A DNA stretch of 6,846 bases from an uncultured Pseudorhodobacter sp. (GTDB lineage Bacteria > Pseudomonadota > Alphaproteobacteria > Rhodobacterales > Rhodobacteraceae): the NCBI GenBank assembly GCA_945952425.1, contig CAMFIX010000163.1:1-6846 (forward strand), read 5' to 3'. Positions within the stretch are counted from its first letter, which is position 1; the number at the start of each line of letters is the position of its first letter. A program made the position numbers and the translations under genes. The notes below the pieces were generated by a model. That model worked only from the letters and a program-made list of their open reading frames with translations. It was not told where the DNA came from and made no database searches. Below are positions 1-5,794 of the stretch, one piece after another.

Positions 1-249
1 GCGGTGACCATGTTCGGCTTCATCCGCGGCTGGAACGAGTTCCTCTTCGCGCTGACCTTCACCCAGACCGAGGCGATGCGCACCACCCCGGTGGCCATCG
101 CCATGCTGTCGGGCGCCTCGGTGCAGGAGATTCCCTGGGGGCCGATCATGGCCGCCTCGGTGATCGTCACCGTGCCGCTCGTCATCCTCGTCCTCATCTT
201 CCAACGCAAGATCGTCGCGGGCCTGACCGCGGGCGGCGTGAAGGGTTAA
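1..249 (+). CDS. thuG: Trehalose/disaccharide ABC transporter permease, C-terminal fragment (MalG-like)
   Basis: This is the last 82 codons of an inner-membrane permease whose 5' part lies outside the window. The frame is open from base 1, so the GTG at 4 is not a real start. The visible part carries the conserved run WNEFLFALTFT near the start, a segment rich in P and S/T, and a final hydrophobic helix (about VIVTVPLVILVLIF), ending in QRKIVAGLTAGGVKG. That ending is typical of MalG-type carbohydrate permeases of the CUT1 family, where it forms the last transmembrane helix and cytoplasmic tail. The EAA loop that docks on the ATPase would lie upstream of base 1. The ATPase gene starts 3 bases after the stop codon, so both are in one operon. 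The name thuG rests on the following thuK-thuA-thuB order; the substrate cannot be read from this fragment. Confidence 0.88.
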   Translation, partial: AVTMFGFIRGWNEFLFALTFTQTEAMRTTPVAIAMLSGASVQEIPWGPIMAASVIVTVPLVILVLIFQRKIVAGLTAGGVKG

Positions 250-252
250 ACC

Positions 253-1254
253 ATGGCCAAGATCGAACTGAAGAACGTCAAGAAGTCCTATGGCGCGGTG
301 GATGTCATCAAGGGCATCGACCTGACCATCGAAAAGGGCGAGTTCATGGTGTTTGTCGGGCCTTCGGGCTGCGGCAAGTCCACCCTGCTGCGCCTGATCT
401 CGGGGCTGGAAGAGATCACCAGCGGCGACATGCTCTTCGACGGCGAAAGGGTGAACAATGTCATCCCCTCCCAGCGCGGCATCGCCATGGTGTTCCAGAG
501 CTATGCTTTGTATCCCCATATGAAGGTCTATGACAACATGGCCTTCGGGATGAAGCTGGCGAAGGCCACGCCCGAAGAGGTCGACAAGCGCGTCCGCGAG
601 GCGGCCAAGCTCTTGCAGATCGAGCATCTCTTGGACCGTCTGCCCAAGCAGCTTTCGGGCGGGCAACGGCAGCGGGTGGCCATCGGCCGCGCCATCACGC
701 GCGATCCGCGGGTCTTCCTCTTCGACGAACCCCTGTCGAACCTCGACGCCGCGCTGCGCGTTGCGACGCGGTTGGAAATCGCCAAGCTGCACCATTCGAT
801 GGGCAATGTGACGATGATCTATGTGACCCACGACCAGGTCGAGGCGATGACTTTGGCCGACCGGATCGCGGTTCTGCGCGACGGGCGGCTGGAGCAGGTC
901 GGCACCCCGGCGGAGCTCTATGAAAGCCCCAACAGCATCTTCGTGGCGGGCTTCATCGGCAGCCCCAAGATGAACTTCCTCGGGCCGAAATTCGCCGCCG
1001 CCTATGGCTGCGAGACGATCGGCATCCGCTCGGAGCATGTGGCGATCGGGGCCGACCAGCCCTGGGCGGGGGAAGTGGTGCACGTCGAAGACCTCGGCTC
1101 GGACCATTACCTGTTCGTCGAACTGGGGCTGGAAGAGCCGCTGATCTGCCGCCGCCCGGGCAAGACCGACGTGGCGCTTGGCACGAAAGTGAATGTCGGA
1201 CCGATGCCCGGGCAGTTGCATCGGTTCAACAAGGATGGGAAACCGATCCGCTGA
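253..1254 (+). CDS. thuK: Sugar ABC transporter ATP-binding protein, ThuK/UgpC/MalK type
   Basis: This 333-residue cytoplasmic ATPase would power uptake of a disaccharide, probably trehalose, through the permease pair encoded upstream. The complete nucleotide-binding set is visible: Walker A GPSGCGKST (36-44), Q-loop Q82 in FQSYALYPHM, signature LSGGQ (134-138), Walker B VFLFDE (154-159), D-loop SNLD (162-165) and switch H193 in VTHDQVEAM. After about residue 235 comes a short MalK-type C-terminal domain, with GIRSEH (conserved in the OB/TOBE region) around residue 257. At 333 residues it is shorter than the usual 350-370, with the shortfall in the C-terminal domain. The ATG at 253 has AAGGG at 241-245 as ribosome binding site, lying over the end of the permease gene, so translation is probably coupled. 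The class is certain; thuK is inferred from neighbours, and substrates such as maltose, sucrose or polyols remain possible. Confidence 0.93.
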   Translation: MAKIELKNVKKSYGAVDVIKGIDLTIEKGEFMVFVGPSGCGKSTLLRLISGLEEITSGDMLFDGERVNNVIPSQRGIAMVFQSYALYPHMKVYDNMAFGMKLAKATPEEVDKRVREAAKLLQIEHLLDRLPKQLSGGQRQRVAIGRAITRDPRVFLFDEPLSNLDAALRVATRLEIAKLHHSMGNVTMIYVTHDQVEAMTLADRIAVLRDGRLEQVGTPAELYESPNSIFVAGFIGSPKMNFLGPKFAAAYGCETIGIRSEHVAIGADQPWAGEVVHVEDLGSDHYLFVELGLEEPLICRRPGKTDVALGTKVNVGPMPGQLHRFNKDGKPIR

Positions 1255-1261
1255 TGACACG

Positions 1262-1340
1262 GCCGGGGGACCAGTCCCCCGGACCACCCCGAAAGCCGGG
1301 GGACCAGTCCCCCGGACCCCCTGGGGATATTTATGGACCA
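1262..1340 (+). repeat. Two identical 24-bp palindromic repeats plus Rhodobacterales-type tail in the thuK-thuA gap
   Basis: Identical 24-bp copies lie at 1262-1285 and 1295-1318, 33 bp apart start to start. Each contains a 20-bp palindrome (1263-1282 and 1296-1315) with perfect 9-bp arms CCGGGGGAC and GTCCCCCGG around a 2-base centre, so each could fold as a hairpin or pair with the other copy. The second copy runs on into CCCCTGGGGATATTTATGG and then ACCAATGAAA, to about 1346. From memory, this arrangement resembles a dispersed intergenic element frequent in Rhodobacterales genomes; no search was made. There is no T-run after the hairpins, so it is not a classical terminator. Within an operon it could attenuate transcription or protect the upstream mRNA from 3' decay, changing the ratio of transporter to enzyme. 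Confidence 0.85.
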
Positions 1341-1344
1341 ATGA

Positions 1345-1366
1345 AATGGGGGGCGGTTCCCCCATT
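1345..1366 (+). promoter_or_regulatory. Hairpin directly upstream of the thuA ribosome binding site
   Basis: AATGGGGG (1345-1352) and CCCCCATT (1359-1366) are perfect 8-base complements separated by six bases. The hairpin ends one base before the thuA Shine-Dalgarno sequence GAGAGGA (1368-1374). Its position suggests a role in thuA translation initiation or as a 5' end protecting the thuAB message after processing, but this is inference. It may also be the downstream part of the repeat element that begins at 1262. Confidence 0.5.
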
Positions 1367-1381
1367 CGAGAGGATGAGAAC

Positions 1382-2167
1382 ATGGCTATTCGCGTCACCG
1401 TCTGGGGCGAAAACGTTCACGAGCAGAAGAACAAGGTCGTGGCGGGGGTCTATCCCCTGACCATGCATGGCACGATTGCGCAGTTTCTGAACAAGGAAGA
1501 GGGCATCACAGCCTCGACCGTGACGCTGCAAGACCCCGAGCATGGGATGACGGCCGAGAAGCTGGCCGCGACCGATGTGCTGATCTGGTGGGGCCATGCG
1601 GCCCATGGCCAGGTCGACGACAAGATCGTCGAGCGGGTTTGCGATGCGGTCTGGGGCGGCATGGGGGTGATCTTCCTGCACTCGGCCCACTTCGCCAAGC
1701 CCTTCAAGCGGCTGATGGGGGCGCCCTGCAACCTGACCTGGCGCGAAGCCGGCGAGCGGGAGCGGATCTGGGTCACCTCGCGTCAGCATCCGATTGCCCG
1801 CGGCCTGCCCGATCATTTCGAGCTGGAAACCGAAGAGATGTATGGCGAGCCCTTCGGCGTGCCGGAGCCTTTGGAGACCGTCTTCATCAGCTGGTTCCAG
1901 GGTGGCGAGGTGTTCCGCTCGGGCCTGACCTATCGGCGCGGGGCGGGGAACATCTTCTACTTCCGCCCGGGGCACGAGACCTATCCCAGCTATCACGATG
2001 CGAATGTCCAGAAGGTCATCGCGAACGGCGTGCGCTGGGCCTTCAACCCCGAAGCCCGCATCGCCAAGCCCAATGACGCGCCGAATACGCCCCTCGACAA
2101 GGCCCTGGAGCCCATCGTCGAGCGCGGCCCCCGTCTGCATCACGACGGCGAAGAGGGGTTCCGCTGA
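1382..2167 (+). CDS. thuA: ThuA family protein, trehalose/disaccharide utilization
   Basis: This 261-residue protein, without signal peptide or membrane segments, belongs to the ThuA family, which has a class I glutamine amidotransferase-like/flavodoxin-like fold. In S. meliloti, ThuA works with ThuB in trehalose catabolism, thought to proceed through 3-keto derivatives of the sugar; its exact step there is less certain. Family marks are IRVTVWGENVHEQ at the N terminus, WWGHAAH (69-75), FLHSAHFAKPF (98-108), EEMYGEPF (151-158), and the His/Tyr-rich block GNIFYFRPGHETYPSYHD (189-206) that probably lines the active site. The ATG at 1382 is chosen because GAGAGGA (1368-1374) lies seven bases upstream. 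The reading frame stays open back to 1193, but that extension overlaps thuK and translates the palindromic repeats. Its stop overlaps the thuB start by one base. The family call is firm; the substrate is inferred from the operon. Confidence 0.92.
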   Translation: MAIRVTVWGENVHEQKNKVVAGVYPLTMHGTIAQFLNKEEGITASTVTLQDPEHGMTAEKLAATDVLIWWGHAAHGQVDDKIVERVCDAVWGGMGVIFLHSAHFAKPFKRLMGAPCNLTWREAGERERIWVTSRQHPIARGLPDHFELETEEMYGEPFGVPEPLETVFISWFQGGEVFRSGLTYRRGAGNIFYFRPGHETYPSYHDANVQKVIANGVRWAFNPEARIAKPNDAPNTPLDKALEPIVERGPRLHHDGEEGFR

Positions 2168-3216
2168 TGGTGCGCATTCTCATCATCGGCACCGGGGGCA
2201 TGGCCAAGAACCATGCCGCCGAGTTCAAGAAGATCGCGGGCGTTTCGGTCGTGGGCGGCGTCGATACCCGCCCCGAACAGCTGAAGGCCTTCTGCGCCGC
2301 CAATGACATCCCCAACGGCTTTGCCTCGCTGGACGAGGCGCTCGCCTGGGGCCAGTTCGACGCGGTCACCAATGTGACGCCGGACGCCGCGCATTACGCG
2401 ACGACCATGCCGGTTCTGAAGGCGGGCAAGCATATCCTCTGCGAAAAGCCGCTCGCCACCAACGAGGCCCAGGCCGAGGAGATGGCCGCCGCCGCCAAGG
2501 TTGCGGGCGTCGTCAATATGGTCAACCTGTCGTATCGCAACGTCGCGGCCCTGCAGCAGGCCGCCAAGATGGTCCGCGAGGGCGCCATCGGCGAGATTCG
2601 GCATTTCGAGGCCAGCTATCTGCAATCCTGGCTGACCCAGCCCGCCTGGGGCCATTGGGACCGCGAAAGCCAGTGGCTGTGGCGGCTGTCGACCAAGCAT
2701 GGCTCGAAGGGTGTCTTGGGCGATGTCGGCATCCATATCCTGGACTATGCGACCTTCATCGCGGGGCAGGATGTGCGCGAAATCTCCTGCCGTCTGGCGA
2801 CCTTCCACAAGGCGGACGGAGACCAGATCGGGGAATATCCGCTGGATGCCAACGACAGCGCCACGATGCAGGTGGTCCTGGCCAATGGCGCCTTGGGCAC
2901 TGTCGCCGCCACGCGCTTTGCGACCGGCCATCTGAACGACCTGCGGCTGCGGATTTACGGCACCAAGGGCGGGCTGGAGGTGGGCTGGGAGAAGAACGTC
3001 TCCTCGCTGCGCGCCTGTCTGGAGGCCGATATGCAGACCGCGACCTGGCACGATGTCGAGGCACCGGTCCTGGCCAATGTCTACCAGCGCTTCGTCGCGG
3101 CGATCCGCGGCGAGGGGGCGGCCGATCCTGACTTCGCCCGCGGCGCCCAGCTGCAGAAGATGCTGGACCGCGCCGAGCAGTCCTCGGCCAAGGGCGGGCT
3201 GTCGTTGCCCGTCTAA
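2167..3216 (+). CDS. thuB: Gfo/Idh/MocA family oxidoreductase, ThuB-like
   Basis: This 349-residue cytoplasmic NAD(P)-dependent dehydrogenase probably acts with ThuA in oxidising the imported disaccharide, by analogy with S. meliloti ThuAB. The N-terminal Rossmann domain shows IIGTGGMAKNH (6-16) for dinucleotide binding and a β2-end acidic residue D33 in GGVDTR, which favours NAD. The family motif CEKPLA (92-97) contains the expected catalytic K94. The C-terminal domain has GDVGIHILD (185-193), whose D186 and H190 match the second conserved catalytic motif. A Trp-rich stretch (WLTQPAWGHWDRESQWLW, 155-172) is likely part of the sugar pocket. The length is normal for the family. The start is fixed by TGATG overlap with thuA, which implies translational coupling. 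Other Gfo/Idh/MocA sugars (inositol, glucosides) are possible alternative substrates. Confidence 0.92.
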   Translation: MVRILIIGTGGMAKNHAAEFKKIAGVSVVGGVDTRPEQLKAFCAANDIPNGFASLDEALAWGQFDAVTNVTPDAAHYATTMPVLKAGKHILCEKPLATNEAQAEEMAAAAKVAGVVNMVNLSYRNVAALQQAAKMVREGAIGEIRHFEASYLQSWLTQPAWGHWDRESQWLWRLSTKHGSKGVLGDVGIHILDYATFIAGQDVREISCRLATFHKADGDQIGEYPLDANDSATMQVVLANGALGTVAATRFATGHLNDLRLRIYGTKGGLEVGWEKNVSSLRACLEADMQTATWHDVEAPVLANVYQRFVAAIRGEGAADPDFARGAQLQKMLDRAEQSSAKGGLSLPV

Positions 3217-3244
3217 TCGGCCGATCTGTTGCCAGCCAGATTCA

Positions 3245-3278
3245 CCCCGGGGCGGAAGCATCTTCGCCCCGGGGTTTT
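3245..3278 (+). terminator. Intrinsic terminator of the thu operon
   Basis: CCCCGGGGCG (3245-3254) pairs with CGCCCCGGGG (3265-3274), and the inner GAAG/CTTC bases can extend the stem with one bulged G. TTTT follows at 3275-3278. It begins 28 bases after the thuB stop, separating the thu operon from the cytochrome b561 gene. Confidence 0.9.
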
Positions 3279-3324
3279 CTGTTGCCCTCGCGACGGAAGC
3301 GCGGCCTGATGGCGTTCAAAAGCC

Positions 3325-3342
3325 AAAAGGAGGCACATGATG
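3325..3342 (+). promoter_or_regulatory. Ribosome binding site with two adjacent ATG starts for the cytochrome b561 gene
   Basis: AAAAGGAGG (3325-3333) is a near-perfect Shine-Dalgarno sequence. It is followed by two consecutive in-phase ATG codons, at 3337 (3-base spacing) and 3340 (6-base spacing). Spacing favours the second, so the mature protein may start one residue later than annotated. Confidence 0.7.
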
Positions 3343-3822
3343 GTGCAGGGCTATTCCAGACTTCAGATCATTCTGCATTGGGTGGTGGGGGTGCTGATCC
3401 TCTATAACCTGTTGATGAGCGACGCCATGTCCGAGCTGTGGCGGGCGAAAGAGACCGGCTCGACCATGGCGATGTCGGTGGGCGCGCTGCTGCATATCCT
3501 GGTGGGGGCGCTGGTGCTGATCCTGGTGCTGTGGCGGCTGGGGGTGCGGCTGACGCGCGGCGTGCCGGAGGTGCCGGAAAGCTCGGCCCTGATGGAGCTC
3601 GCGGGCAAGGTTGGCCACTGGGGGCTTTACGTGCTGATGATCGGCCTGCCGGCCACCGGGCTCTTGGCCTATTTCGGCGGCGTGACCTTTCTGGCCGAGG
3701 TGCATGGCGGCATTCTCAAGGCGCTGATGTGGGTCTTGATCGCGGGCCATGTGCTGGCCGCGCTGTATCACCAGTTCGTGCTGAAGGACGGGCTTCTGAA
3801 CCGGATGCGCGAGCCGAAGTGA
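3337..3822 (+). CDS. Cytochrome b561 family protein (four-helix, di-haem)
   Basis: This 161-residue inner-membrane protein resembles E. coli CybB/YceJ, which binds two b-type haems and can pass electrons between the quinone pool and other acceptors such as superoxide. Four hydrophobic helices are visible at about 10-28, 46-67, 92-112 and 127-148. The histidines expected as haem ligands are H14 (QIILHW), H53 (ALLH), H138 and H145 (GHVLAALYHQ); H94 is also in a conserved GHWGLY context. The ending FVLKDGLLNRM is characteristic of the family. The gene is monocistronic: the thu terminator lies upstream, and a gene on the opposite strand ends 23 bases downstream. I see no convincing promoter in the 58 bases between the terminator and the start. 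The pairing of ligands is inferred from position, and the physiological electron partner is unknown. Confidence 0.9.
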   Translation: MMVQGYSRLQIILHWVVGVLILYNLLMSDAMSELWRAKETGSTMAMSVGALLHILVGALVLILVLWRLGVRLTRGVPEVPESSALMELAGKVGHWGLYVLMIGLPATGLLAYFGGVTFLAEVHGGILKALMWVLIAGHVLAALYHQFVLKDGLLNRMREPK

Positions 3823-3845
3823 TGGTGCGGGGCGTAAGGTGGGCT

Positions 3846-4631
3846 TTAATCCGCCTGGCGCCCCGAGGCGAGGAACACCCGCACCGTCTCTTCGAATTCG
3901 CGGGGCTTGTCGGCATGCAGCCAATGGCCCGCGCCGGGCAGCTTGGCGAAACGGGCCTTGGGGAACAGCGCGCGGATCGTGTCGCGGTGTTCGGGGCGGA
4001 CGTAATGGCTCTCGGCTCCCGACAGGAAGAGGGCAGGGCCTTCGAACCGCCCCTCGGTGCCCGGCCAGCCGATGATCTTGCCCATCTCGGCCTCCAGCAC
4101 ATCCAGGTTCAGCCGCCAGCGCGGCGGTTGGGCCTTCAGGTCCAGCGACTGCAGGAAAAAGGCGCGCAAGCTTGGGTCGGGCTCGGCCAGCGCCAGCCGC
4201 CGGTCGGCCTCGCCCCGCGTGGAAAGGCCCGCCAGGTCCAGCCCCCGCATCGCCGCGATATATTGGCTTTGGTCATGGGCATAGGCGACCGGGGCGATAT
4301 CGGCCACGACCAGCCGGGCGACCAGTTCGGGCCGCGTCAGCGCGCATTGCATCGCAGCCTTCCCCCCCATCGAGTGCCCCAGCAGGTCCACCGGCCCGCC
4401 CAGAGCCTCGATGCCCTCGGCGATGTCGGCGCCCATATCGGGATAGCTTTGCGTCGGCGCCCAGGGGCTGAGCCCGTGGTTCCTTTGATCCAGCGTCACG
4501 ACCTCGCGCCCCTCGGCCAGGTTCCGCGCAATCGCCCCCCAGTTCCGCGCCGAGCCGAAAAGACCGTGAACGATGACCAGCGTGGGCAGGGTTTTCGCCC
4601 CCCGCGCCTCGTAATGCACCCGGTTCAGCAT
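3846..4631 (-). CDS. Alpha/beta-fold hydrolase, YbfF-like esterase
   Basis: This 261-residue soluble hydrolase has the oxyanion-region motif VIVHGLFGSARNWG (19-32), the DQRNHGLS block (48-55) typical of the YbfF/ABHD11 branch, nucleophile elbow GHSMGG with S87 (85-90), D111 in VVADIAPV, and catalytic H236 in GAGHWLHADKP. S87 and D111 are 24 residues apart, the same distance as the Ser89-Asp113 pair reported for E. coli YbfF, whose acid sits after strand 6; this makes D111 the likely acid. Members hydrolyse short acyl esters or acyl-CoA thioesters in vitro; the natural substrate is unknown. The ATG at 4631 is chosen because an AAGGA-like site lies at 4643-4647 (11-base spacing) and the family motifs begin soon after. 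An open frame extends to 4940, but it would lie over the opposite-strand gene. No terminator is visible after its stop. Confidence 0.9.
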   Translation of the reverse strand: MLNRVHYEARGAKTLPTLVIVHGLFGSARNWGAIARNLAEGREVVTLDQRNHGLSPWAPTQSYPDMGADIAEGIEALGGPVDLLGHSMGGKAAMQCALTRPELVARLVVADIAPVAYAHDQSQYIAAMRGLDLAGLSTRGEADRRLALAEPDPSLRAFFLQSLDLKAQPPRWRLNLDVLEAEMGKIIGWPGTEGRFEGPALFLSGAESHYVRPEHRDTIRALFPKARFAKLPGAGHWLHADKPREFEETVRVFLASGRQAD

Positions 4632-4650
4632 TTCGGCCCCGATCCTTCCG

Positions 4651-4679
4651 TTGAAATGCCCTTTTCTCAGGTCTAGAAG
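4651..4679 (+). promoter_or_regulatory. Possible sigma-70-type promoter for the 4701 gene
   Basis: TTGAAA (4651-4656) and TAGAAG (4674-4679) are 17 bp apart and match the -35 and -10 consensus at four to five and four positions. A start near 4686 would leave a leader of about 15 bases before the ATG at 4701. GC-rich alphaproteobacterial promoters are hard to call by eye, so this is tentative. Confidence 0.35.
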
Positions 4680-4682
4680 GGC
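4658..4682. repeat. Imperfect inverted repeat in a divergent promoter region
   Basis: GCCCTT (4658-4663) and AAGGGC (4677-4682) are exact complements, and the inner CT (4666-4667) and AG (4675-4676) extend the symmetry after a two-base slip. It sits in the 69-bp gap between the divergent hydrolase and membrane-protein genes and covers the possible -10 box, so it could be an operator. It could equally be chance. Confidence 0.35.
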
Positions 4683-4700
4683 GCGACAAGCGGGGGCAAG

Positions 4701-5069
4701 ATGAGCCGAACCACGATCACCCAGATGGCCGACCGGGTCTCGGCGCTGATGGCCGAGCGGCTGAAGATCAAGGGCAGCCTGGAGGCCCAGGTCGCCCGCG
4801 CCAAACGCCGCCTGCCGCGGGATGTTTTCGCGGCCGGCGAGGCGATGGTCGAGGCGGTGAAACTGTCGAGCAACCCGAAATTCCTGCCGCGCATCGACGA
4901 AGAGGCGGTGGCGATCGCCTATGACATCCTGGTGCGCCATCTGAACGGGGTGGGCCGGGGCGAGCGGCGCAAGGGTCTGGCGCTGGACATCGCGGCGCGT
5001 GTGGCCTTTGCGCTTTTGGTGGTCGGCGGGCTCTGGCTCGCGGCCTTGTATTACACCGGCCGGATTTAG
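4701..5069 (+). CDS. Hypothetical protein with a single C-terminal membrane segment
   Basis: I do not recognise this 122-residue protein. Residues 1-94 are charged and mostly helical in character, with Arg/Lys-rich patches (RAKRRLPRD around 33-41 and GRGERRKG around 85-92). One hydrophobic helix follows at about 98-118 (VAFALLVVGGLWLAALYY) and only four residues remain after it, so the protein looks tail-anchored with its main part in the cytoplasm. There is no signal peptide and no catalytic motif I can name. The ATG at 4701 has only a weak G-rich site (GGGGG, 4692-4696) ahead of it; internal ATGs at 4725 and 4749 have nothing better. It is divergent from the hydrolase and lies 61 bases upstream of tetR in the same direction. 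Its gene-like codon use and the absence of any competing frame support a real gene. A link with the PspA module is only positional. Confidence 0.75.
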   Translation: MSRTTITQMADRVSALMAERLKIKGSLEAQVARAKRRLPRDVFAAGEAMVEAVKLSSNPKFLPRIDEEAVAIAYDILVRHLNGVGRGERRKGLALDIAARVAFALLVVGGLWLAALYYTGRI

Positions 5070-5077
5070 GGGCGGAT

Positions 5078-5105
5078 TTGACGCCAGCGCGGGGCCTGCT
5101 ATCCT
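5078..5105 (+). promoter_or_regulatory. Predicted promoter of the tetR-family gene
   Basis: TTGACG (5078-5083) and TATCCT (5100-5105) lie 16 bp apart, matching the sigma-70 consensus at five and four positions. The -10 is embedded in CCTGCTATCC, closely similar to CCTGCTATACC at the predicted pspA promoter, which has the same 16-bp spacing. Transcription would start near 5112, inside the palindrome at 5104-5118. Confidence 0.65.
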
Positions 5106-5118
5106 GAACGCCGTTCAA
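5104..5118. promoter_or_regulatory. TetR operator 1, tetR promoter (autoregulation)
   Basis: CTGAACGCCGTTCAA contains the perfect 13-bp palindrome TGAACG-C-CGTTCA (5105-5117). It overlaps the last base of the predicted -10 and the expected start point, and abuts the Shine-Dalgarno sequence AAGGAG (5117-5122). A bound repressor would block its own transcription. The same motif recurs three times before pspA. Confidence 0.8.
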
Positions 5119-5130
5119 GGAGTGCCCAAC

Positions 5131-5742
5131 ATGCCCACCCCCGACCCCAGCCCCACCGAAACCCGCCGCGCCGAGCTGCGCGAGACGCTGGTCACGCTGG
5201 CCGAGGCGCAGATCGTCCAGGGCGGAATGGCCACGGTGAAGGCGCGCGAGCTGGCGGCGCAGGCGGGCTGCTCGGTCGGCGCGATCTACAACGTCTTCCC
5301 CGACATGACGGCGCTGGTCATGGCGGTGAACCTGCGGACCTTCCTGCGAATCGGGGCCGAGGTCGCGGGCGCCGTCACCGGCTTCGAGGCCGCCCCGGCC
5401 GAGCGCCGGCTGGTTCTGCTCGCCCGCGCCTACCTTGGCTTTGCCGACCGTAACCATCACCTGTGGAAGGCGCTCTTCGACCTGGAGATGCCGCGCGACG
5501 GCGATATCCCGCCCGAATACGCCCAGGCGCTGGCCACACTCTTCGACCATATCGCCCGCCCGGTTCGCGAGCTTTTTCAAGAGCTTGACGAGGATGCCGT
5601 GCAGCTGATGGCCCGCACGCTTTTCTCCTCGGTGCATGGGATCGTCTCTTTGGGCCTGCAGAACCGCCTGTCGGGCGTGCCGCTGGAGCGCGTCGAGGCG
5701 ATGATCGAGGCGCTGTTGCTGCGGGTGGCGAAGGGCGTTTGA
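5131..5742 (+). CDS. TetR/AcrR family transcriptional regulator, predicted repressor of itself and of pspA
   Basis: This 203-residue protein has a TetR-type DNA-binding domain at about 14-60: a first helix with LRETLVTLAEAQ, then the helix-turn-helix VKARELAAQAGCSVGAIYNVFPD (written here as VKARELAAQAGCSV, then GAIYNVFPD). The C-terminal ligand and dimerisation domain has W112, and FSSVHGIVSLGLQ (165-177), which fits the WHG-type C-terminal domain. The ATG at 5131 is chosen because AAGGAG (5117-5122) lies eight bases upstream; the frame is open back to 4999, but that stretch overlaps the previous gene. Palindromes of the size bound by TetR dimers cover its promoter and that of pspA, and one overlaps its own stop codon, so I infer autorepression and repression of the downstream pair. 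The inducing ligand is unknown; a membrane-derived or hydrophobic compound is plausible given the target genes, but nothing in the sequence shows it. Confidence 0.92.
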   Translation: MPTPDPSPTETRRAELRETLVTLAEAQIVQGGMATVKARELAAQAGCSVGAIYNVFPDMTALVMAVNLRTFLRIGAEVAGAVTGFEAAPAERRLVLLARAYLGFADRNHHLWKALFDLEMPRDGDIPPEYAQALATLFDHIARPVRELFQELDEDAVQLMARTLFSSVHGIVSLGLQNRLSGVPLERVEAMIEALLLRVAKGV

Positions 5743-5754
5743 ACGCTGTTCAAA
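5738..5754. promoter_or_regulatory. TetR operator 2, upstream of the pspA -35 and over the tetR stop codon
   Basis: TTTGAACGCTGTTCAAA has perfect 7-base arms around GCT. The tetR stop codon TGA (5740-5742) lies inside it. Its centre (5746) is 23 bp from that of the next site, about two helical turns, so two dimers could bind on nearly the same face of the DNA. Confidence 0.82.
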
Positions 5755-5761
5755 AAATGTC

Positions 5762-5776
5762 TTGAACGACGTTCAA
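5762..5776. promoter_or_regulatory. TetR operator 3, over the pspA -35 box
   Basis: TTGAACGACGTTCAA has perfect 7-base arms around a single central A and is the most symmetrical copy. Its left arm is also the predicted pspA -35 hexamer, so binding would exclude RNA polymerase. Confidence 0.85.
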
Positions 5777-5789
5777 AACCTGCTATACC
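5762..5789 (+). promoter_or_regulatory. Predicted promoter of pspA
   Basis: TTGAAC (5762-5767) and TATACC (5784-5789) are 16 bp apart and match the sigma-70 consensus at four positions each. The start point would be near 5796, at the edge of operator 4. I see no sigma-54-type GG...GC element here, in contrast to the PspF-dependent promoter of the enterobacterial psp operon. Confidence 0.7.
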
Positions 5790-5794
5790 CATTT

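Noticed and set aside
1262..1318. CRISPR array
   Set aside because: There are only two palindromic units with a 9-bp spacer between them, and no cas genes.
1193..1381. Upstream extension of the thuA reading frame, adding about 63 residues
   Set aside because: It overlaps the end of thuK and translates the palindromic repeats. The ATG at 1382 has a good ribosome site, and family homology begins there.
2140..3261. Long - strand open frame of 373 codons opposite thuB
   Set aside because: It mirrors a well-supported gene, has no recognisable domain, and is a shadow expected from GC-rich codon bias. The same holds for the 313-codon frame opposite pspA (5794-6735) and the 412-codon + frame across 3438-4676.
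3307..3319. Possible TetR operator half-site (CGTTCAAAAG) before the cytochrome b561 gene
   Set aside because: Only the right arm matches; the left side (TGATGG) breaks the palindrome and spacing, so there is no support for including this gene in the regulon.
3831..3856. Weak hairpin GGTGG...CCGCC at the convergent ends of the cytochrome b561 and hydrolase genes
   Set aside because: The stem is five pairs with one wobble, has no T-run on either strand, and partly lies in the hydrolase coding end. It may be a remnant of a common GGTGGGTTT-type intergenic repeat but cannot be supported.
4632..4940. 103-residue N-terminal extension of the hydrolase on the - strand
   Set aside because: It runs antisense through the 4701 gene, has no family motifs, and the ATG at 4631 fits the hydrolase family start.
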